Of a DNA stretch of 64,000 nt, positions 11,352 to 24,295 are shown piece by piece. The DNA lies in the NCBI RefSeq assembly GCF_016808095.1, contig NC_068970.1, forward strand, positions 22,550,501 to 22,614,500, given 5' to 3'. Position numbers and translations under genes: made by a program. Under the pieces are notes generated by a model, which did no database searches, had not been told where the DNA came from, and saw only the letters and a list, made by a program, of their open reading frames with translations. The stretch is from Vigna angularis. Its lineage: Eukaryota > Streptophyta > Magnoliopsida > Fabales > Fabaceae. How positions within the stretch are numbered: position 1 is the first letter of the stretch; the number at the start of each line of letters is the position of its first letter.

Positions 11352-11430
11352 GGTGATACAGCGTTTCTGCGAGAAAGAAGAAGAAAAAGGGAAATGAAAT
11401 CAGAAGTGATTAACTTTTTGCTGAAATTTT

Positions 11431-11441
11431 CTTTTTATATT
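11431..11441 (-). promoter_or_regulatory. probable TATA box of the phosphoserine aminotransferase gene
   Basis: On the minus strand this reads AATATAAAAAG, about 80 bases upstream of the start codon, a usual distance for a plant TATA box plus a short leader. It is placed by motif and spacing only. Confidence 0.45.
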
Positions 11442-12347
11442 TTGGAGGTGTTAGTTTTGGCAAAGAGTTCTAGTTATTTCATATATATTGGTATATTTTA
11501 TTTTTAATATAATAATTTTGATTATGTTAATTTCATTTAAAATTTATTAAAATTTGATATTTAGTAATTATAATATATATTTTTTAAGTAAAAATTAATG
11601 TTGATATATTATTAAAAAATATCAAATATTTTATTAAATTTGTCAAGAGAAAGATAAAAGATACTTTTTAAAAATTAATTACATATTAATATTAATATAT
11701 ATTTTTCTTAAAACAAACGTAATTTTAATTCTACAATTTTTTTCTCAGAAATGAAATATATCAATAATCAATCAACTAAGTATTTATCAAATAATAAAGG
11801 GCTGGGAATAGGTCATTGCAATTCTAAATGCTGTTAGTGCGGTGGTTCAATGAAAGACGTTGTTTTTAAGGAAGGTGTTTGGTTCATATTTGTCTTGCTA
11901 GGTTCGACTAACTGTCGCTAATTTAAACCTACGAGCCGCACATAAGTCTCTCCGAAAAACCATCGAAGGTTCGTAGAATGAAAGTGCACTAAATTAAAAT
12001 CTTATACTGTTATTTTATTTAAACAACTTTTGTTTCATATTTCAAAAATCGATCATTTAGTTTTCAATTTTCATTTGTCTGAGTTTTTAAATTTTTATTT
12101 AATGAATTAATTTTATACAACAATTGAAGTGAATATATTAGATTTATAATTTAAATAGTTCAAAATAAATAAATAAGCAAACGTGCATAAAATAGAAAGT
12201 TTGACTAAGATTATGATTTTCTTAATATTAAAACTAAAATCCTTAAAGAAATTAAAGATACCAAAAATATAATTTAATAAATGAAACCATGGGAAAAATG
12301 AAATTTATTGATCTTACTTGCATAACAAAGAAATTAATGATTAATTA
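11442..12347. other. AT-rich intergenic DNA with upstream region of PSAT
   Basis: No gene recognised. The left part is presumably promoter of the minus-strand aminotransferase. The final five bases (12343-12347, AATTA) are the target-site copy of the next solo LTR. Confidence 0.4.
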
Positions 12348-14853
12348 TGTAACATCCCAATATATACCGTAAACTATAGTAAAGAGAAGCAACATGTATG
12401 ATAAAGTAGTACAGTTATCCATCTAAAGCATAAAGTGATATCTTTACAGTCATCCAAAAACAACTATAAATTTAAAACTTTATACACAGACTAAAGTCTA
12501 CTCAAAACTATACACAAGGTTCTACTGAACTAAGGCAACTACTCAACAACATCACCTTCATCCAAAGCTTGCTCCAGGAAAACTTCTTCTTCCAGTGCTC
12601 ACATCCAAAGGATGGTCATCGCAGAAGAAAAACAACAGAAACATACAAAACACAAGCATACAACAAGGTAAGCTAGTTTAAAACAGAATTAATCATACAT
12701 CCAATCAATAAAATTCATACAAACATAGTATTCATTCACATAACTTAAATCTTTCACACATAACACCACACTGACTTTGACTGTCCGGACTTAGAATGAT
12801 TGCCGAGCTATGGTGGGTCGTGCACTCGTGGTGGCTTATACTGCTTTGCAAAGCCATTGTCAATGGTTTCACCCTACCACACTCACGAGGTTAGTCCGTT
12901 ATCACTCATCTTGGGCCATACTGGAAGCACCCAAGACTAGGACCTCCTGCTACTCTTCACGACATGAATCAATCCTCTTTACTTGAGAATGAAAGACCAT
13001 TGAAGTTTCAGGATAACCCCCAAGACTAAGCTCCTACATCCATTCTAAACTTACTTGAATCTCAACTAGATATTTCACTTTGAATCACAACAAGGGCACC
13101 ATCATGTCTCCTCTCCTTGAGGATCATGGAATTACGTCCAAACCATACTTGAACTTTACACTTTTGATTACAACATACCACAATCACCACAGATATTACA
13201 TGATACAACTTCAACTTACTTCATACAACACTCATTGATTCATATCAAACAACATAAGAGTACACAAGACTTGAACTAGAACGTACCTCTCGCATAGCGC
13301 ACACCTTCGCATAGCGAGGCTATAAGCTTCTCGCACAGCGACCTAACTCGCCTTGCGAAAACCTTAGACAGAGACCAACTACTCTAGATCTCTCGCATAG
13401 CGACTAAACTTGTTATGCGAATAAAAATGTGAAATACAACATACCCCAACCCCTCGCATAGCGTCCCAATTCGCTACGCAAGAACCTCATCCAGAGACTT
13501 GACCCCCCCCCCCAAACACTCGCAGAGCGAGACCCATTCGTTAATCGAATAAAATGAATAATAGTTCCAGACTCTGGCCAGTTGCATAGCGATAAGATTC
13601 GCTATGCGGATGTACAAACAGAGAGCAACCATCTCCCTTCACTCGCACAGCGCACCCATTCGTTATGCAAGTGCATTGGCAGAGCACACTTCGCCAAGGT
13701 GACTCGCTATGCGAATTCATTCGCACAGCGAGTCTGCATAATTTGCAGAACGAAATTCTGCAGAATTATGCAACTCAACCACTGCTTACCAATTTTACTC
13801 TACTTGGCCAACTTCTAACACTCCTAATTTGATGTATATACTTAATTGGACCAGACTAAAAGATTATACACCTTCCTAACCCCAATCTAAAGTATTTATG
13901 CACCAAACTCTACTCTAAAATCTCCAATTCCTCAACTTAGAGACTCAAAACCAATTCTACCACTTTGAACCTGTTCTTGCCATTTTGATGATTCCAACCA
14001 GTCACATATGACCTATCTACACTACCCCAGCAGTCACTAACAACCCTTGACAACTACTACTCAAATTCATTACCTCACTTCCTCTAAAATACACTAAACC
14101 AGCTCAATTCACTTTACACTTTACTTCATCACCATCATAACAAATTACATACAATAACCACTTCCAATTTGCACAAACACAACACTTAGATTCATCCAAA
14201 CCAGTTCATCAATCACATTCTACAATTTCCACCATTTTAACATTTCAAGAACATACACTCACAAGCTAAAATTCTAACTACAGAGCACTTTAATCACAGA
14301 ATTCATCACATACAGCACAAATTGATAATTAAAACACAACCTAGCTTCCCTTACCTCAGAGATAAGCAACCCCAAACACAGAACGCTCCAACCGTACCTT
14401 GCACTGCAAGGAAACTCAACAGAAACCTACAACTCACCAATTGGTGATAGAGAACAACACTTAGAACCTAATTTGAGCTAGAATTTGAAAGAGGACCAGT
14501 TAACCACATGCAATACAGAATCATTGCATGCTCACAGTCTAGAGAAGGACAGAAATGGAAACCACTTACCAGCTGAAGAACACGAAATTGATCGGTCCAA
14601 AATGAAGCTCTAAATGCCAGGATCACCTAGGCACCTCCTGATCGTTGAACAGAAAACTCAGCGGAGAGGAATTGTAGAGAGAATTAAGAGAACTCTAAGG
14701 AATAGAGTTCTAGAGAGATGAAATGTTCTTAGAATAATGAGAAGTGTTTATAAAAATTTTATTTATATTATAAGATTATTTTAAAGTAAATAATCTATCT
14801 CATTATTTTAACACATCAATCTGCTTTATAACACTATTTTTCAGGTCTTTACA
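12348..14853 (-). mobile_element. solo LTR, copy B, 2.5 kb
   Basis: It begins TGTAACATCCC and ends CTTTACA, between perfect 5-bp direct repeats AATTA (12343-12347 and 14854-14858). It shares with the other copies the GCTCACATCCA block (about 12598), the TGTCCGGACT block (about 12782), the GAGGTTAGTCCGTTATCACTC block (about 12889) and the right-terminal region. It is closest to copy E, since both have TGCTTTGCAAAGCCATTG. Strand is assigned from copy C. The central part is a distinct TCGCATAGCG array. No coding sequence. Confidence 0.88.
13287..13735. repeat. array of TCGCATAGCG-type motifs inside LTR copy B
   Basis: The short motif TCGCATAGCG or TCGCACAGCG and its near inverse CGCTATGCGA recur many times at irregular spacing, often as facing pairs, so the array is rich in small dyads. 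It occupies about 940-1390 bp from the left end of the LTR, the same zone that holds different motifs in the sister copies. A run of 12 C lies near 13503-13514. Confidence 0.8.
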
Positions 14854-16660
14854 AATTAAATATTAAATTCACTTATAATAACAAATTATCTAATAATTTA
14901 GCAAAAGTAATTATTTTTTATCACAAAAACTAATATTATATGTACCTATCGGATCGTGATATTTGTGGTGATATATTTTATTCTTCGTGCTTACACATCA
15001 CGGAAGTGTGCTGATAGAAAGACGAACTATGTTTAAGTAAACTTTTATCTGAGAGATATTATTTTCAAGCAGAACTATAACTGAATGTTACAATTTAATG
15101 CACATATTAAAATTATTAATGTTGTAGTAATATTTTATTTTAAAAGTTTAAAAAGACTTTAATTTTACAATAAATCTAGATTTGCAAACTTAGGATTTTA
15201 TCTTTATATAGAGTTTTGCAAATCCTTTCTAGCAACTAAGAAATGGAGATGTTCTTTCCATTTGTTTTCATAGATGTCGAGGGTAACATTAAATGTTTCA
15301 ATGCAATCTATACTTCTATTTGAATGAATGTACATAACTTATTATGTCTTTGTCAAATTACCTTTTGTAGAAAATGAACCAAATACATAAAAAGAAAAGT
15401 TAAATTGTGTATTTAAGATTTTAGCAAAGTTTAGCTTGATAAATACAAATATATGAAGTTTATAATTCACATACTCATTGACAAGTGTCTAATTTATTTA
15501 ATATTTCATATCCTTTCGACATTTATTATGTATGAAATTGACTTAATCTTTGATTAAAATAGGTCATTTTATTATAAATTACATAATAAGAAATAAATAA
15601 GTAAGAAAACAAGAAATTTGATTTGTTTGTCATGTTTTTAAATATATTTTCGAGGAATTAAGAAATATGCACATTTAAATTCCATAAAAATAACTCTGTT
15701 ATTTATATGTTGATTTTCTAGTTTAGTTCTAGGATATTTTAGATATCATTTGTAATAAATTTTAGAAAACCGATGGGAGGAGGACAATAACTCCAAATGT
15801 TTGTATTTGAATTTATCATTTTGAGTAACTAGACTCTCTCAGGTTAGGATTCAATGTAAACTTCTCTAATTCTATGCATTATTGTTTATTCAAATATATG
15901 TTACATTTTTGTTTTACGTGCTCATTATTGGATTTATGCTTATTATTTTGATTATATGATCTCATCTTACTTCATCAACTTAAATTAAGTGAAAAGTGGT
16001 TAAGTTTAGATCCAATGTTGCTAGATGCTAGAAATAAATCTCTTTTAGCTAAGTATAAAGTTTTGTTATTAATGAAAGAAGTCATTCAATCAAGGGTTGA
16101 GAAATTGTTAATAGAAAACGACTCAAGTGCATCATAAGTAACAAGTAATAAATATTATTATCTCCAGAGGAACTTATGCAACAAAATAACAACTCTCACA
16201 ATTCACAACTCAAATGGACAAGAAAGCTCACAAAACACAAATAATTTTTTTTTATATTTTTATGAAGTAGTTGGTGTGCAACATGAAATTAACATAAAAT
16301 ATTTACAAATGTTAATACTAGATTTCATCAACTTCATTTTCATGTATACACAACCATCTCAATTTCAAATTTATGTCAAAATCAACTCACAAAATTACTT
16401 AAATTCTACTCCTAATAACTTTGAGGATATGATAACTATCAAGTTCCAATTTATTGAGTCTTAACAAGCAACCATACATTAAGCTCAAAAGTCTTAAAAT
16501 TACTAAAAAAACATATTATATTCCTATATATAAGCTTTATTAGGTATTCAACTTCGTATCTAGGTTCAAAAAACATTTTTTAACCCCTCAAAAACCATAA
16601 AAAAATCATGGATAATCAAGTCACAAGAAACATTAATCACAAAAATCAAATATAAACTTG

Positions 16661-16697
<37 letters not shown>

Positions 16698-17075
16698 TTA
16701 ACTTTTTAATTTATTTTTAATTGCTATAAAAAACAGAATTCATTCATCTCCAAAATAATTCCATGCATCACGGGTCAAAAGACTAGTTTCTAACATACCA
16801 CACGCATGGAGGCTCTCGACTCCTAAGCAAAAGTTTTTGGCAAGCATGGTTGTTCCGAGGTGGTACATAAAACAGAACACCCTTTTGTGGTCCGAAAAAA
16901 GCAAGCTTACCATGTGAAAACAAATTTAGTCGTTTCAGAGGCAGAATAACAAGCTCAAACAAAGTTTGATTCATTGTTTCCGAATCCCCAATAGAGTTTA
17001 AATAAAAGTTAAAATTTAATTGCAGTCACAAGTTTTTGCCCATCCAGCAGTTGACAAGAGGGAGGTATGGGGGTG
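14854..17075. other. AT-rich intergenic DNA 3' of the TIR-NBS gene
   Basis: No gene recognised. A minus-strand ORF at 16783-16974 has no family signature. It could be 3' noncoding or relic exon sequence of the neighbouring resistance-type gene, but nothing supports a splice link. Confidence 0.4.
16667..16694. repeat. AT dinucleotide repeat
   Basis: About 14 AT units, a simple microsatellite in intergenic DNA. Confidence 0.9.
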
Positions 17076-19684
17076 TCAAAGGATCATTTTCCATGAAAGA
17101 TACAAAAATAAAGTGCAGAAGAATGCAAAACGAAAAGAAAAGAGGAAATGAAACCAAGGTCTCCTAAGAAGAAAGGGACTAAATAGAAAGTTAAAACCTG
17201 CAAAATAAAGAAACAACATCCGATTACCCTCGATGTCCGAGTTCTTCAACTTGCCCACAGATATTCGTTCATAAAACCTTAAGCTGTCAAACAGAACGTG
17301 CAACTTGGGTTTTCCACTGTCTTGCCCCGTGCTCTTAGAAAGCTTAAGATAATAAGTTGATCTCAGACAAAGTAGCCCATCAGGCAGAATCTTAAATTGT
17401 TGATCAAGCATATCTGAGCATTCAAGATCCCCGAGGGAACCAGTTAGTTCGGTCAATGATATCGAGGTCGACGATCGTATTTCCCTTCCACGGTTTCTTA
17501 GCGTCGATGTTAGGGAAGAATGTGAGTAACCATCAAAATAAACGTAGTCAACACATTTTATCTGAATCTCACATGCAACTCTCATGAGGTCTTTGCACCA
17601 TGCAGATAAAAGCAATGGGAAGTGACGTTTTTCATACCTTAACGTTCCATCCGGGTTTGGCGGCAGGAAAAGATTATCATCGGGGAGATAAAATTTCAGA
17701 AATCTCAGACAAGGCATCTTTTTAAAAGTTCCTACTTTCAGCGACAAATCTTTAATTCGAAACACATCTACTTGCATGCCCTCCACCTTATCGCTTCCCT
17801 GAAAAAAATCAGCATAACACTGAGTCATAATTTCACACTGGTTGAAATTTGAAACACACTTGTGAAGTAATATAGTTTATGTCTCTTACCAGCTTATTCC
17901 TCAATACTTTGTATACTTCCTCTTTATCCCTCAATCGGGTGCGTCTTCCTGGATGTGTAATACATTCTTGACGAACTATTTCGCAACCCATTTGTCGTAT
18001 CAGGTCATGCATTTGTATTATATTCTCATTTGAAACTGTTATAAGAGCTTTCCGTTGGAGAACCTCCACTCCACTAGCTCCATGAAGTCCCCATGCATCT
18101 AGTTGCTCTATAACATAGGCTTTGGTGTCTTCTTGGAAAAAGAATGCAATATCTAGGAAGGCCTTTTTCTCTACTTCATGCAGTCCATCATAACTGAATC
18201 TTAACACACTTTGAATTTTCTCATTGGGATACTTCTTGAATTTGCTTAATGCACAGTTCCATGTGTTTATAGCACTTCTGGAATGGAATTCAGCACCTAA
18301 AACTTTTAAGGCTAAGGGATTACCCGGGGCGATTTTAAGCACCTCTTCAGTTAGTTTTTCATATCCCATTTTGGGTTGGCTTTCATTGAAGGCAATCAAA
18401 CAGAAGAGCTTGAGAGAATCAAGAGGTTTCATTTCCTTGACCTCATGAATTTGATCAAGTCCTCCACTTGTAAGCACGTCCTGATCTCTACTTGTTATTA
18501 TCACCCTACTCCCTGCACCGAAGCAAACTGGTTTTGTGACCAGATACCTTAATTCTTCAGAAGTATTTACATCATCAAGCACTACCATAACTTTTTTCCG
18601 ACCCAGCATTCTTAGAGCAGAACTAAAGAATCTTGCTTTGTTTGTATGGAGACCTTCTCCTTCAAGTAGTTCATAAATGAGCCTCTCTCGTAAATTGCTG
18701 AATCCATGCTGTTCCAATTCTTCTCTTACATTGAAGAAACAGCAGCCATCATACTGAAGAGAACATTTATCAAATATAGCACGAGCAATGGTTGTCTTAC
18801 CTATGCCACCCATGCCCCAAATTCCAACAAAAAGAACTTCATTTGATTCTACTCGCAGTAACGACTGAACCTGTGTAACGTTTTGATCAATTCCAACAAG
18901 ACCATTTGATTCACTTGGGTATAACTCGCTCAATTTTACTGAAATGTCTTCCACAATTTCATCGACAAGATCAGATTCATTCCTAGCATTTAGAAGAAAG
19001 TAAGCAGATATATAATAAATGTAATTCATACAACTTTTCTTTTTCAACACTATTTCTTTGTGTCTGAATCCATCAACTAAATTGTTAATCACTTTGCACA
19101 CAAACTTTTCTTGTATAAGAGTAAATGGTGAAAAAGAAAAGATACATCAGTGTATGTAAAAGACAAAAGGAAAAAGAAAGAAAAAGAAAAGGAACTTACT
19201 CATAATTTGTTGGATAATGAAATCCGGATAAACGACCAGCTTTTTTCAAAGCTGATCTCCAACTTTGTACCTTGAGCATGTTTTCCTTGAACTCTTCTTC
19301 ATGTTCAGCTAAAGCATATCCATAATCTCCATATTGGTGTCGCACGTGTGATGGATCTATATTGAAGAAAACAGGTAGGACAATCTGTTTATTTGTTTCC
19401 ATGCATTCAATCATTTTGGCAAGCTCTTCCAGGCACCAATGTGATGAAGCATAGTGTTTGGAGAATACGACCAATAAAATTTTTGAGCCTTCAATTGCTC
19501 TGAGAAGTGAGGATGATATTTCACCCCCTTTATCAAGTCTCTCGTCCACATAGGCATCAATATGTTTGCGATGTAATTCTCTTTTCAAATGGCTAATAAG
19601 ACCTCTGCGGACATCTATGCCTGTGAAGCTGATGAACACATCATGTCTTATTTCACTAACATCACAACAAGTTGAGGTTGCCAT
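17076..19684 (-). CDS. TIR-NBS disease-resistance-type gene with truncated LRR end
   Basis: Intracellular immune receptor family. Exon 1 (19200-19684) codes a TIR domain: DVFISFTGIDVRRG at about residues 15-28, and the SSHWCLEEL segment carrying the conserved Glu. Exon 2 (17890-18982) joins in frame and codes the nucleotide-binding domain: P-loop GMGGIGKTT (about 218-226), kinase-2 VMVVLDDV, RNBS-B SRVIITSRD, APGNPLALKVLG, FLDIAFFF and IIQMHDLIRQMG, all intact. Exon 3 starts at 17798 (GSDKVEGM) and keeps only the first LRR-linker sequence plus scraps resembling later LRRs (KPKLHVLFDSLR). Reading on gives a stop at 17076 and 766 aa, against roughly 1000-1200 for full members. A donor-like GGTAATC at 17226-17228 suggests the coding exon may stop earlier and continue in an exon not found. 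It could work as a TIR-NBS helper or be a decaying paralogue. Confidence 0.8.
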
Positions 19685-22600
19685 TTCGCATAATCAAGAC
19701 CAATATTTTTCTTAATGAATCAAATCTGTCCTTCCCACAAAAATCAAATAACTAAGGAGCAATTATTGAAAGCTTTATTTTCTATGCTTCAATGAGGCAA
19801 CTTGTTTGTGGTAATTTATGTTATTTCATTATGAACTGAACTGAGGAGAAGTAAAGTAACGAGTACATCAGAATTGGATTCGCTAAAGATTTTTACGCGA
19901 AAAGTTATTCGGCATTTTCTTTTATGTGAATATGTTCCAAGTTTTATCCACTCACTTCAAATAAATTGTACCAAATACATGCATAAGGAAAAATCTTAAA
20001 ATCCATAATATACGAATTCAAAAAGAATTTTGTATTTTACAATAAATATTATAATTTGGTATAAAATTTATTAAATACTTGTAAAATGAAAACGCACTCC
20101 AAATTTGACAGTAATTTGTTAAAGACTGATCATTATATACGATGAATGAAAACTAGTATGAGATATAACACATATTCTTCAATTCTTGACAAGGAAAATG
20201 AACTAGATACTACGATAAAATTATTTTATATTAGTTTTTATAGTCAATTCTAAAATTGAAATAGGAAGAGTCGTCACTGAAATCAATTTTTTTAATTTTA
20301 ATTATGAACTAATGTACTTTCTGCATTGGTTATGATTACATTTATACAGAATACCCGCACATTCTACATTATTTATTCTACATTATTTAAGAATAAAACT
20401 AATGTTGAATTATTAAGAACACTCAATAGAGTTGATGAATTCTATATTGGTTATACTCATAATCAATTTAGAAAATATATATTCTAAATTGGTTAATAAA
20501 AGTCTGACATTTTTTTAACGTGTTGTTTAGTGAGCATTTTTTATTAAAACCTAGGTGATACACTATTTATCTTCTATATAATAGAAATGACAAATAAACA
20601 TATTTTGGTGGATATTATCGAGATCTTATTATTTTATCTCGTAATTCTCTTTTTTTATTTATGTATTTTTTCTTCTAATTGTTTAGCTTATTCTGAATTT
20701 ACACAATTTACTTACATCTTTACCTACTATCACAATTTTGATTGCACTTTTTTTGTGCGATTATGATGAACAGTGTATCATTAATTTCAATGAATCAAAT
20801 ACATCTTACAATTTATTATTTTTAGTGATTTTTATTTATTATTTTCTTCACGTGAAAATATTTGATTTGGAATTATTAATCTCATAACCTTTCATCTATT
20901 AATAATAGACAAAAAACATTAATCTTTTTTATTCTTCTTAATCTTCAACTTTTGTTTTATTTAAGAAATTTTACATTCGTTAGCATAATTTTCATTATCT
21001 CTTAATGGTTCAATTAGTTATAAATCTAGAAAGTTTTATCAAATCTCCAATATATTTTCCATGTTATATCATTTCCTTAAATATACTTTTTTTTTCTTTT
21101 GTGCGATTTGTGTATCAAATTATTTTCAAAACACATATTTGATCCTTTTTACTTATATATAATACTTTATTTGTTTGTTTATTTTTATCAAGAATACTTT
21201 GATGATTTCTTACATAATTATTTTATTTTTCTAATTCTTTATCATAAATGTAATTTTATCATCATAGTATAATAATATTTCATTTATTATAATATAATAA
21301 TTTAATGTCATTATCATTAATATTGTTTATCACCATTCACCATAGATTGAAATTCAAAATAAAATATTTCAGTCTAAAATTGAACAATTATTAGTTCAAT
21401 GTTTTCTTCTCGGTATGATTTTATTCTAGTGGTATATTATCATTTTTATTAATCAGTGTATAAAAAAACATATATCATTAGAATTTAGGAAAAGAGAGTA
21501 AAGAGACAGTTGAAATATTTTTAAACTTAATATTTGTCTTTTTTAAAAATATTTTTTAACTTTATCAATTTTGTTTCATTATGTGTAAAATTAATAGATG
21601 TTTTAATTGTCATGAAATTTTATTTATGTGTAATTATGTAATATTTTATATTATTTTCAGTTTTATCTTATTTGGTACTTTGATTTGATGTGTAAATTAT
21701 TTCTTTCTAAATATTTGAGAATATAGTTCTTTTGATATTTAGTATTTGATAATATCATGTCTTATTTGCCATGATTTTTTTATAAAGATTAATTAATTGA
21801 TATTGAAACAGTAAGCAAATGGATAGGAGCATGAGTATCAATATATCCATTACTTGGGCGAAGATGGAATGAGATAAAAAAATTATACCCATTGGATACA
21901 GAGATGGGGATGACTTTTTTTTTTTAGATATGGAGATAAGATAATGAGATTCATTCACACTCACTCGCTCTCATACCTATAAATATTAGACAATTTTAAG
22001 GATTTATGTTTATAAGTTTAATAAGTCTTAGAGTTTACAATGAGAATTTTTCAGGAATTAAATGCATAAAGAGTTAAGTTATAAAAACAAAACATGTAAA
22101 TTATATATGCAAACACTATTAGCTTATGCTTATTATATTTTTAAGGCATAATTTTTAATTTGGTTTTCATATTTAGACATTTGATTTGTTTTGATCCTTT
22201 TATTTGTTTTTTACTCAATTGAGCTCCAATATTTGTTAAATAGAGTCAACATGGTCCCTTTTGTTAAATTGGTGTTAATATCGTTTGAAAGATGACTACG
22301 TGTCAGTCCAATAAAAAGGTCTAGTTAGTATATTGGTTTTTATATTTCTCTTATGACTTAATTAAGTCTTTATATTTTTTACATGAAAACAACATGATCC
22401 CTTTTTCATAAGTGTTATCCTTCACAGATCTTGGGATCGAACCTAAAATCACAATTGGATTCATGTGTCAATCTTATTAGCTGATATACTAGATAAATGA
22501 CACACCTTTACATGCTAAGTAAATGATACAACTTTTACATGTTTTGTAAATGATACACTACTTAGTATTTGATATATCATATACATACCAAGTGGATGAT

Positions 22601-22835
22601 ATAATATAGCGGTTACATTAAATGAAACAATATTTAATTAGAGTTGAACCCTTAAAAGACACTTTATGAGCATAAAAGCATGAAAAACAAATTTTCTCTA
22701 TTACATATCAAACTGTTGTAAAAGCTAAAGATAACATACCAATTTAAGATAAAGAAGTATCTTATAAAGTGAAAAAATTAAACAACATTTATAACATAAC
22801 TATATTCACCTTTCTTGTATTACTTTTATACTAAC
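19685..22835. other. AT-rich intergenic DNA
   Basis: No gene seen in about 3.1 kb of very AT-rich sequence. The first few hundred bases are presumably the promoter of the TIR-NBS gene. About 22140-22440 looks like an eroded dispersed repeat of the kind with TTTGGTTTTCATATTT-type phrases, but the family is unclear. Confidence 0.4.
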
Positions 22836-23020
22836 CACTACAAAAAATCATGAAATTTTTGATGGAATATTACCACTGAAATAAATTCGTCGGTAAATTT
22901 AAATTATCAACAAATTTTATTGATGAATTTTGAAAATTTCAATTATCGATGAATATTATCGATAGACGCATTATAGACAGAAAATTTTATTGGTAAATCC
23001 ATCAATAATGTGTATTTTAC
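22836..23020. mobile_element. CACTA-type transposon end, relic
   Basis: It starts CACTACAAAAAATCATG, the terminal signature of plant CACTA elements. Subterminal repeats follow, of the kind ATTCGTCGGTAAATTT, CAACAAATTTTATTGATGAA and ATCGATGAATATTATCGAT. Only one end is visible, with no facing terminus and no transposase. Confidence 0.55.
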
Positions 23021-23927
23021 TTATCTAGGAACGTGAACTCCTAGAGTACCCCGAACGATGAGGACACGCAAATCAATGATTTTGTTCAATAATGTTGTAA
23101 TAAAATGAGTTATGAAAAGTATATCTTATTTCAAGGTCAAACCTATATTTATAACTTTTCAATTAGGTCTGACCCCTTAATTAATGAATTTTATTATTTT
23201 TATTAATTATCCATTAATGACTTTTATTATTCTAATACTTATTAATGACTTTTATTGCTCTAATTAATTATCATTAATTATCGGTTAATCAATATCTTTG
23301 ATCGGTTGATTATGTCATTATTAGATGATTGACCATCCGGTTTATGAGTGACTGTCATATAGTACACCTTATATGTAAGACACTCTAATCAAATCGAGAC
23401 TTCCATGTTCTCACTAAATTATTATAAAATATCCTATATGTGAAATTGTATTAGAGGAACTATCTTATAGTCTTATTGTTATTGCATGAACATGATAAAA
23501 AATCAACTCGCAGACAATATTTAAACCCTCCCTACATCTTTTTTTTTGTATGTGAGAGATGACTTACTTGAAATTTGAGATGTATCTTCATAATGAAAAA
23601 AATTCAAGATGATACCTTGGTTCTTGCACAAATAGTTGACATCAAACTTATTTACAAAGATTTTAACACTACTGTTATAGTCTCGATCATTCAGAAGTTA
23701 AAAATATTTGTAGTAATGAACATTTTATTATTTTTCTCACATAAAATTTAGAACATTGATTTTATTGATTCAACCATATTAGTATGCTCTCGTGATTATT
23801 CTTTATTTATTTTTCTAAAAGATAGTTTAAATATGTTTGCAGATCTCCAAATTGGAAGTATTGTTTCTTTTCGTCTTCCAAGTACAAAATTTCTTTTTTT
23901 TTTCTTTGATTTTACAATATGTTATTT
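23021..23927. other. AT-rich intergenic DNA
   Basis: No gene recognised. A stretch near 23190-23290 repeats TTAATGACTTTTATT-like phrases. The right end abuts the broken gag of LTR copy C. Confidence 0.4.
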
Positions 23928-24143
23928 TTATACAATGTCCCTAGTGATTTCTATGATCTCCATCAGCTGTCTTTGGGTAGCTTCAGAGTTTGCGCGTGCA
24001 ACCTCCAAACTCTGCAAGGCGACCGTGTTCTGATGTACCAAAGCAGCGTTCTGCTGTTGAAGCGCCTCTATTACGGATTCTAGTAGCCTGGTGTGGTCAG
24101 ACGCATCACGCTCGGTAGGTTGAGGAAGTGGTCTTGGTGCCAT
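23928..24143 (-). pseudogene. truncated gag start of the LTR copy C retrotransposon
   Basis: The minus-strand reading frame starts MAPRPLPQPTERD and continues with a Gln/Asn-rich helical stretch (IEALQQQNAALVHQN), the style of Ty3/gypsy gag N-termini in plants. It lies about 140 bases downstream of the primer binding site in the same direction, as a gag start should. The match to gag-like sequence stops after about 70 codons, so the element is broken here and no capsid core, zinc knuckle or pol follows. It is not a host gene. Confidence 0.7.
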
Positions 24144-24279
24144 TTATTCTCTCTGATAAGCAGAGAAAATAATCATTAGTTAAATTCGAACGGTTTGATA
24201 CACTCATCAAACGAATGTTGAGCACACAGCACAAGCATAGTATGCTCATAACCTACAGTGTTCCTTAAGGAACAAAATT

Positions 24280-24291
24280 GCTCTGATACCA
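24280..24291 (-). other. retrotransposon primer binding site (initiator Met tRNA)
   Basis: On the minus strand this reads TGGTATCAGAGC, the plant initiator-methionine tRNA primer site. It starts 4 nt after the CA end of the LTR at 24296. It fixes the orientation and retroelement nature of the whole LTR family. Confidence 0.9.
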
Positions 24292-24295
24292 CTAA

